Assembly (NCBI GenBank): GCA_943359705.1
Contig: CALRIB010000054.1
Coordinates: forward strand, 1-5,409
DNA: 5,409 nt
Direction of reading: 5' to 3'
Source of the DNA: Candidatus Nomurabacteria bacterium
GTDB taxonomy: Bacteria; Patescibacteriota; Minisyncoccia; Phycocordibacterales; UBA2100
Shown: positions 1 through 3,497 of the stretch, one piece after another
Numbering within the stretch: position 1 is the stretch's first letter
Layout: each line of letters starts with the position of its first letter
The notes under the pieces: model-generated
What the model was told of the DNA's origin: nothing
Seen by the model: only the letters and a program-made list of their open reading frames with translations
Databases searched by the model: none
Translations under genes and position numbers: made by a program

Positions 1-261
1 CTCCTCGCCATCATTCCCGCAATAGTCGTCGTTGTACTCTACGGCGAACATGAACTCTCAAAACTACTTGTCCTCAGCCAGGTGATTCTCAGCTTGCAGC
101 TTCCTTTCGCCGTCTTCCCGCTGGTGTATTTCACAAGCAGCCGCTCGCGCATGGGCGTCTTCGCCAATTCCGTCTATCTCAGCTTCGTCGCATACACGAT
201 TGCGCTCGTCATCGCCTTCTTCAACGGCTGGCTGCTCTATCTCATCTTCTGGGGTACATGA
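1..261 (+). CDS. mntH: Nramp-family Mn2+/Fe2+ transporter, C-terminal fragment
   Basis: Only the last 86 codons are present; the 5' part lies outside the window. Frame 1 is open from base 1 to TGA at 259-261. The peptide is strongly hydrophobic, with three membrane segments at about fragment residues 2-14, 22-44 and 57-84. The second carries LSQVILSLQLPFAVFPLVYF, the highly conserved C-terminal helix of Nramp (NRAMP/MntH) proton-coupled divalent metal transporters, followed by the typical short loop ending in a Met-Gly (here SRSRMGVFAN). Known family role: import of Mn2+ and Fe2+ across the cytoplasmic membrane. The metal-binding residues of helices 1 and 6 are not in the window, so substrate specificity cannot be judged. 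The stop codon overlaps the next gene's start (ATGA), implying one transcript and coupled translation. Confidence 0.85.
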   Translation, partial: LLAIIPAIVVVVLYGEHELSKLLVLSQVILSLQLPFAVFPLVYFTSSRSRMGVFANSVYLSFVAYTIALVIAFFNGWLLYLIFWGT

Positions 262-884
262 CGCACCACCTCGACGCATCCCTCCGCGCACTCCAGCGTG
301 ACCCGCATTTTGCGCCGGTTATTAAAAAGTACGGCCCTGCGAAGCTCTCACGTCCTAATCTGAAGCCGGGCGATATTTTCCAGTCTCTCTGCCGCTCCAT
401 CATCTACCAACAGATATCGGGCAAGGCTGCGGCGAGTATTCTCGCGCGATTCCGGTCACTCACGCCGCGCAAGGAATTTCCTGCGCCGAAAGACATCCTC
501 TCACTCTCCGACGTGAAGCTTCGCTCGGCCGGACTCTCACCTCAAAAAACGAGTTACCTCAAGGACCTCGCGCAAAAATTCGCCGACGGCGATATCCGCC
601 ACACTGAGCTCGATTCGATGACGAGCGCGGAAATAGTCGAGCACCTCACGGCGGTCAAAGGCGTCGGTGAATGGACGGCGCATATGGTCATGATATTTAC
701 GCTGCAGCGGCTCGACATTCTTCCTACCGGTGACCTCGGCATCCGCAAAGGATTTCAGAAGCTGTACGGACTTCGTTCGATGCCCGACAAAGTGCGGATG
801 GAGAAACTTGCAAGGGAGTGGCGCGCACACGCATCGGTCGCGAGTTGGTATTTGTGGCGACTTGCCGATGAGGGAAAACGTTAA
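258..884 (+). CDS. alkA: DNA-3-methyladenine glycosylase II-like (AlkA family, HhH-GPD)
   Basis: This 208-residue protein belongs to the helix-hairpin-helix-GPD superfamily of base-excision DNA glycosylases. The hairpin motif KGVGEWTA is at residues 134-141. The Gly/Pro-Asp loop follows as LPTGDLGIRKG, with Asp159 matching the catalytic aspartate of AlkA (D238 in E. coli). The SIIYQQISGKAA stretch at about 48-59 is the usual N-terminal helix motif of the family. No C-terminal Cys4 iron-sulfur cluster motif is present, which argues against MutY or EndoIII. Expected role: removal of 3-methyladenine and other alkylated purines, leaving an abasic site. It lacks E. coli AlkA's N-terminal domain and matches the shorter Bacillus/yeast MAG-like class in size. 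The start at 258 overlaps the transporter stop (ATGA). Only a weak GGGG precedes it, so translational coupling is likely. A strong terminator follows its stop directly. Confidence 0.9.
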   Translation: MTHHLDASLRALQRDPHFAPVIKKYGPAKLSRPNLKPGDIFQSLCRSIIYQQISGKAAASILARFRSLTPRKEFPAPKDILSLSDVKLRSAGLSPQKTSYLKDLAQKFADGDIRHTELDSMTSAEIVEHLTAVKGVGEWTAHMVMIFTLQRLDILPTGDLGIRKGFQKLYGLRSMPDKVRMEKLAREWRAHASVASWYLWRLADEGKR

Positions 885-916
885 AAGCCGCCCCGCAAAT
901 GCGGGGCGGCTTTTTT
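883..916. terminator. Bidirectional intrinsic terminator between convergent genes
   Basis: A perfect 10-bp GC stem, GCCGCCCCGC (887-896) and GCGGGGCGGC (901-910), encloses an AAAT loop. It is followed on the plus strand by six T (911-916) and preceded by AAAA (883-886), which gives a T-tract on the minus strand. It begins at the glycosylase stop codon and lies 22 bases beyond the stop of the convergent minus-strand gene, so it probably ends both transcripts. A smaller imperfect hairpin, GCGGGC-TTT-GCCTGC (917-931), follows and may assist minus-strand termination. Confidence 0.9.
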
Positions 917-937
917 GCGGGCTTTGCCTGCTAGATC

Positions 938-1510
938 TTATTGTGCGTTGAAACTCCTGTTGATCGGATTACCCGTGGGGTCGACGATTATCCTGTCCTT
1001 ATGTATGTCGAACATGTTGTCTCCGTCGTCGGCAAACAGAACGACGTAGTAATTGATGCCCGCGTTGGTCGCACGCAGAAGCGGGATGGTCGCGTTCTTG
1101 ATTGGTGTGTTGAAGCGCGCCGCGCCGAGCACCCAACCGTTGGCGTCTTTCACCGCCACCCACGTGGGGCGCGTGATGTTGGCCGAAACGGTCACGCTCG
1201 AGCCTGCAAGCTGGTCATTCGCGGAAACGGTCTCTCCGTTTGCCCCGGCCGAAATGCCGCCGGAGGAAGACGTGTCGGCTGAAGGAATGCTCGTCACCGT
1301 CATCGTGCCCGCGGTCGGCTTTGTGTTCGGGGTTGCCGCGGATGTGACGGAATTTGACGTCGTGGTAGTCGCGGTCTGTGTCGAAGGGGCGGAGGCTTTG
1401 CGGGAGGTCAGCCACCAAACGCCGAGGACGACGATAAGGATACCGATGCCGATAACTATCCACTGTGTGCTGTTCGACTGAACGGGATTCACTGAGTTCT
1501 GCTTGTCCAT
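938..1510 (-). CDS. Membrane-anchored protein with DUF7282-like C-terminal domain
   Basis: The protein has 190 residues in three visible parts. Residues 1-16 form a short polar N-terminus. Residues 17-35 (QWIVIGIGILIVVLGVWWL) are a single membrane helix followed by SRK, consistent with an N-in anchor and the rest outside. Residues about 38-95 are a Ser/Thr/Ala-rich disordered linker. Residues about 96-190 form a compact beta-rich domain with a WVAVKDANGWVLGAARF motif, then FADDGDNMFDIHKDRIIVDPTG. The order of features (WV-V-D-x-G-x-LG, then an acidic segment with FD and a closing V-D-PTG) resembles DUF7282, a domain of unknown function in archaeal and bacterial surface proteins. I make this assignment from pattern memory only. 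No catalytic residues are evident, so a structural or binding role is more likely than an enzymatic one. It lies downstream of tsaC on the same strand with its own plausible promoter, and ends at the bidirectional terminator. No Shine-Dalgarno precedes the ATG. Confidence 0.75.
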   Translation of the reverse strand: MDKQNSVNPVQSNSTQWIVIGIGILIVVLGVWWLTSRKASAPSTQTATTTTSNSVTSAATPNTKPTAGTMTVTSIPSADTSSSGGISAGANGETVSANDQLAGSSVTVSANITRPTWVAVKDANGWVLGAARFNTPIKNATIPLLRATNAGINYYVVLFADDGDNMFDIHKDRIIVDPTGNPINRSFNAQ

Positions 1511-1552
1511 AAAGATATCTGATTGCTCTATTAACCGAATAAGTATGCCGCC

Positions 1553-1580
1553 AGTCTATTACGGGCGCGGACGGAGTCAA
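1553..1580 (-). promoter_or_regulatory. Candidate sigma70-type promoter for the DUF7282-like gene
   Basis: On the minus strand, TTGACT (1580-1575, 5/6 to the -35 consensus), a 16-base spacer and TAGACT (1558-1553, 4/6 to the -10 consensus) lie in the gap after the tsaC stop. Transcription would start near 1546, giving a leader of about 36 bases before the ATG at 1510. An alternative weaker pair, TAGACT (1558-1553) as -35 with GTTAAT (1535-1530) as -10 at 17-base spacing, overlaps it. The leader has no clear ribosome binding site. Confidence 0.4.
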
Positions 1581-1596
1581 ATGGGGGTCAATCACC

Positions 1597-2229
1597 CTAC
1601 GCAAGGGCGTCTCGAACGGCCTTCTCGGGTACCGCTCCCTCGCGGACGATTCGTGGCTCTATTCCTGTCATATCGACGACCGTGGACGGCAGACGCTCGG
1701 GCAATTCTCCCCTGTCGAGGCAGAGGTCAATCGTGCTTCCCTCCGCACCAAGTTGCGCAAGAATCTCATCAACGCGGCGCGCCGCAGGCGCGCCGCTCCT
1801 ATTCGCACTTGTCGCCGTAATCGGCCCCCCGAACGCATCAATAAGGGAATTTAAAAACTTATCGTCAGGAATCCGAAATCCAAAAGTGTCTCTCCCCTTC
1901 AAAATTCCCGAATCAAACTGTGAATGCTTTTTTACGATGACCGTCACTTTTCCGCGCGGCAACCTCTGCAAAAGCATCCGTGCGCCACCCCCGACTTCGC
2001 CAAACGTTTCCGCCATCTCGACGCTCGACACAAGCGCGTGTATCGGCTTGCTCTCATCCCGCCCCTTTATCGAATATATTTTGCCGACAGCTTCGTCGGA
2101 CAGCGCATCGGCTCCCAATCCGTACAAAGTATCTGTTGGCAGCAGAACCACGTTGCCCTTCTTCAAAACATCCGCTGCTGAATCCGTAACATCCTCCGTA
2201 TTATCCTCACCCAACCATATGACCTCCAT
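1597..2229 (-). CDS. tsaC: L-threonylcarbamoyladenylate synthase (TsaC/Sua5/YrdC family)
   Basis: This 210-residue single YrdC domain makes threonylcarbamoyl-AMP from threonine, bicarbonate and ATP, the first step of tRNA t6A37 synthesis. Visible family motifs are PTDTLYGLG (31-39), the KxR motif in KGRDESKP (K55, R57), FGFRIP (116-121), the SxN motif in PITATSANRSG (S141, N143) and PSTVVDM (181-187). Its length matches bacterial TsaC; there is no C-terminal Sua5 domain. The ATG at 2229 is one base from the 3' end of tRNA-Val on the same strand, so both are probably on one transcript. The N-terminus MEVIWL fits the usual M-x-x-I-x-L beginning of the family, which favours this start. A TTG at codon 6 has a perfect Shine-Dalgarno and would give 205 residues. 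Divergently placed tsaD encodes the partner that transfers the carbamoyl group. The codons for residues 146-151 lie in a GC-rich inverted repeat. Confidence 0.93.
   Translation of the reverse strand: MEVIWLGEDNTEDVTDSAADVLKKGNVVLLPTDTLYGLGADALSDEAVGKIYSIKGRDESKPIHALVSSVEMAETFGEVGGGARMLLQRLPRGKVTVIVKKHSQFDSGILKGRDTFGFRIPDDKFLNSLIDAFGGPITATSANRSGAPAARRVDEILAQLGAEGSTIDLCLDRGELPERLPSTVVDMTGIEPRIVREGAVPEKAVRDALA
1774..1796. repeat. GC-rich perfect inverted repeat inside tsaC
   Basis: GCGGCGCGCC (1774-1783), a GCA spacer and GGCGCGCCGC (1787-1796) form 10-bp perfect arms. The repeat encodes the GAPAARR stretch right after the conserved SAN motif of TsaC. Protein length here looks normal for the family, so this may be a chance product of Ala/Arg codons rather than an insertion. 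Confidence 0.6.
2222..2227 (-). promoter_or_regulatory. Shine-Dalgarno GGAGGT inside the first codons of tsaC
   Basis: On the minus strand GGAGGT spans the end of tsaC codon 1 to codon 3, seven bases upstream of an in-frame TTG (codon 6, 2214-2212). This is the best Shine-Dalgarno seen at any start in the window, and its spacing is ideal. It may direct initiation at TTG, or help hold ribosomes on a transcript with almost no leader. It may also be coincidental, since GAGGTC simply encodes Glu-Val. Confidence 0.4.
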
Positions 2230-2230
2230 G

Positions 2231-2304
2231 TGCGCGGTAAGGGATTCGAACCCCTGGCCTCGTCTACGTCAAAGACGCGCTCTAACCAACTGAGCTAACC
2301 GCGC
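2231..2304 (-). tRNA. tRNA-Val(GAC)
   Basis: This is a complete 74-base cloverleaf on the minus strand. The acceptor stem GCGCGGT/ACCGCGC has seven perfect pairs with discriminator A73. The D arm is GCTC/GAGC with loop AGTTGGTTA. The anticodon stem CGTCT/AGACG encloses loop TTGACGT. The variable loop is five bases (AGGCC), and the T arm AGGGG/CCCTT has loop TTCGAAT with one G-T pair. The anticodon GAC (2270-2268) reads GUC and, by wobble, GUU valine codons. The genome does not encode CCA: A73 is followed by C and then the tsaC ATG, so a CCA-adding enzyme is needed. Position 36 is C and position 37 is G, so this tRNA is not a substrate of the t6A enzymes encoded beside it. It is the substrate of the ValRS encoded at 3498 onward. 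Confidence 0.97.
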
Positions 2305-2314
2305 AACGCCTCGC

Positions 2315-2343
2315 ACAATAACGCTTTTTCCCGTAGTATTCAA
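2315..2343 (-). promoter_or_regulatory. Sigma70-type promoter of the tRNA-Val/tsaC transcript
   Basis: On the minus strand, TTGAAT (2343-2338) and TATTGT (2320-2315) are separated by exactly 17 bases; each hexamer matches 4/6 of its consensus. Transcription would start near 2308, about four bases before the first tRNA base at 2304, a typical short tRNA leader. The GC-rich GCGAGGC stretch after the -10 resembles a stringent discriminator. No other promoter is apparent for tsaC, so it probably depends on this one. Confidence 0.65.
2334..2339 (+). promoter_or_regulatory. Candidate -10 element for a leaderless tsaD transcript
   Basis: TAGTAT (4/6 to TATAAT) ends seven bases before the tsaD ATG, so a start point at the usual distance would fall on or next to the A of ATG. 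No convincing -35 is visible at 16-18 bases. The element overlaps the -35 of the divergent tRNA promoter, so the two promoters could not easily be occupied together. Confidence 0.3.
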
Positions 2344-2346
2344 CCG

Positions 2347-3444
2347 ATGAAAATTCTCGGGATTGAGACTTCGGCCGACGACACCGGAGTGGCTCTCATC
2401 GAGGCCACAGGCGAATTTGGTGTTGATGTCAAATTCCAAGTGCTGGCCAACGCCATCAATTCTCAGTCGGCGATGCACGCCGAGTACGGCGGCATTTTTC
2501 CGGCCAAAGCGAAGAGCGAGCATGCGAAACATTTGCCGCTGCTTTTGGAAAAAGTGCTGGCGGATACCAAGACTCAGCTTTCTGACATTGATGCAATCGC
2601 GGTCACCGTCGGCCCCGGACTTGAGCCGTGCCTTTGGACTGCTATCACGTTCGTACAAGAATTGGCAGGGAAATCAAACTGCCCGGTCGTCCCGGTAAAT
2701 CACATGGAAGGCCACATCCTCATCTCCATGATGAAGTATTCCAATACTTCACGAAAAAGTGAAGTATTGAAATTTGAAATGGAGGAATTTGAATATCCTG
2801 CGCTCGCACTTCTCATTTCCGGCGGGCACACCGAACTGATTCTGATGAAGGAATTTGGTTCGTGCGAATACATCGGCCGCACGCGCGACGATGCGGTAGG
2901 CGAAGCTTTCGACAAAGTCGCGCGCATGCTTGGCCTTCCATATCCGGGCGGACCGCATATCTCCCGACTCGCAGAAGAGTCACGCCAAACCCACGAGGCG
3001 ACGCCTCGTGGGTTTAAACTGCCGCGTCCAATGATGAATGCGGACTCGTACGAATTTTCGTTTGCCGGGCTCAAGACCGCAGTATTGCGATACGTCGAGG
3101 CCAACAAACCGCTCTCTGACGACACCAAAAAAATAATCGCGCGCGAATTTGAGGACGCCGCCACCGAGGTACTCGTGTCGAAGACGGTGCGTGCGGCCGA
3201 CGAGTACGACGCGCGAGCGGTCATCATCGGCGGCGGCGTCTCAGCCAACAAACACATCCGCTCTGAATTGAACCGCGAACTGTCAACTGTGGACTGTAAA
3301 CTTTTGGCGTGCCCGCCCGAATTCTCGACCGATAACGCCGTTATGATAGCCCTGAGCGGCTACTTCCACGCCCTCAAAAAAGAATTTGCTGATCCTGCAA
3401 GTCTTGTGGCGAATGGCAGCATGAAACTCGCCCCGTTAGAGTGA
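2347..3444 (+). CDS. tsaD: tRNA N6-adenosine threonylcarbamoyltransferase (TsaD/Gcp/OSGEP)
   Basis: This 365-residue ASKHA-fold protein transfers the threonylcarbamoyl group from the TsaC product to A37 of ANN-decoding tRNAs, acting with TsaB and TsaE in bacteria (neither is in this window). Visible motifs are the N-terminal ATPase strand ILGIETSADDTGVAL (3-17), HAEYGGIFPAKAKSEH (44-59), the metal-binding pair in NHMEGH (H119, H123), LLISGGHTELI (155-165), GRTRDDAVGEAFDKVAR (177-193), FSFAGLKTAV (237-246), IIGGGVSANKHIR (293-305) and the metal-ligand aspartate in STDNAVMIA (D329). All key residues are present. GPGLEPCLW (89-97) differs from the common bacterial motif. Two internal segments, about 131-147 and 214-222, look longer than usual and coincide with perfect DNA inverted repeats. 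A third hairpin covers the last four codons and the stop. The ATG has no Shine-Dalgarno; a -10-like hexamer sits just upstream. Confidence 0.95.
   Translation: MKILGIETSADDTGVALIEATGEFGVDVKFQVLANAINSQSAMHAEYGGIFPAKAKSEHAKHLPLLLEKVLADTKTQLSDIDAIAVTVGPGLEPCLWTAITFVQELAGKSNCPVVPVNHMEGHILISMMKYSNTSRKSEVLKFEMEEFEYPALALLISGGHTELILMKEFGSCEYIGRTRDDAVGEAFDKVARMLGLPYPGGPHISRLAEESRQTHEATPRGFKLPRPMMNADSYEFSFAGLKTAVLRYVEANKPLSDDTKKIIAREFEDAATEVLVSKTVRAADEYDARAVIIGGGVSANKHIRSELNRELSTVDCKLLACPPEFSTDNAVMIALSGYFHALKKEFADPASLVANGSMKLAPLE
2733..2769. repeat. Palindromic insert in tsaD (GAAGTATT family)
   Basis: GAAGTATT occurs three times in alternating orientation: 2733-2740 (+), 2743-2750 (-) and 2761-2768 (+). 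The best hairpin pairs CAATACTTCAC (2742-2752) with GTGAAGTATTG (2759-2769): 11 perfect pairs around a GAAAAA loop. It encodes residues about 130-141 (KYSNTSRKSEVL), between the metal-binding NHMEGH and the LLISGGHT strand. Typical TsaD proteins need roughly 14 residues from that His to the strand; about 28 are present here. The extra residues therefore fall on the repeat, consistent with an in-frame insertion into a surface loop. Confidence 0.75.
2987..3015. repeat. Perfect 14-bp inverted repeat in tsaD
   Basis: AAACCCACGAGGCG (2987-3000) and CGCCTCGTGGGTTT (3002-3015) are exact reverse complements separated by one base. They encode the QTHEATPRGFK stretch (214-224), between LAEE and the conserved KLPRP. 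In typical TsaD proteins this junction is a short Gly/Asn/Pro-containing turn, so five or six residues appear to be added. It is unrelated in sequence to the other palindromes in the gene. Confidence 0.75.
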
Positions 3445-3461
3445 AGTCTCTCTAACGGGGC
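3430..3461. repeat. Hairpin spanning the tsaD stop codon
   Basis: GCCCCGTTAGAG (3430-3441) pairs perfectly over 12 bp with CTCTAACGGGGC (3450-3461). The eight-base loop TGAAGTCT begins with the TGA stop. The left arm is exactly the last four codons (Ala-Pro-Leu-Glu, 362-365). No T-tract follows (TCGCAAAAAC), so it is not a standard intrinsic terminator, although it may slow polymerase, protect the mRNA 3' end or lower read-through into valS. Confidence 0.75.
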
Positions 3462-3482
3462 TCGCAAAAACAGCGTAATTGC

Positions 3483-3494
3483 TGCTACTATACT
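3483..3494 (+). promoter_or_regulatory. Candidate extended -10 promoter for leaderless valS
   Basis: TGC-TACTAT (3483-3491) fits an extended -10 (TGn plus TAnnAT) ending six bases before the valS ATG, so the transcript would begin at or next to the start codon. The overlapping TATACT (3489-3494) is a closer match (5/6) but sits only three bases from ATG. No -35 is evident. The arrangement copies that seen before tsaD (TAGTAT, seven bases, ATG). Confidence 0.35.
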
Positions 3495-3497
3495 GCG

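Noticed and set aside
1053..1481. Plus-strand open frame of 142 codons opposite the DUF7282-like gene
   Set aside because: The minus-strand reading gives a coherent anchor, linker and domain; the plus-strand frame lies beyond the terminator at 883-916 with no promoter.
2216..2218. ATG on the minus strand inside the first codons of tsaC
   Set aside because: It is out of frame with tsaC and only three bases from GGAGGT; it opens no supported protein.
1682..2293. Plus-strand open frame of 203 codons over tsaC and the tRNA
   Set aside because: It runs through the tRNA gene and opposite conserved YrdC motifs; composition is Ser/Pro-rich as expected of a shadow frame.
2733..3015. CRISPR-like array in tsaD
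   Set aside because: The repeats are short inverted units of different sequence with no regular spacers; they are in-frame coding.
2700..3257. Minus-strand open frame of 185 codons opposite tsaD
   Set aside because: tsaD motifs are continuous on the other strand; no family resemblance or start signal in the reverse frame.
3430..3470. Intrinsic terminator after tsaD
   Set aside because: The stem is strong but the following bases are TCGCAAAAA, with no T-tract on either side, so it is listed as an inverted repeat instead.
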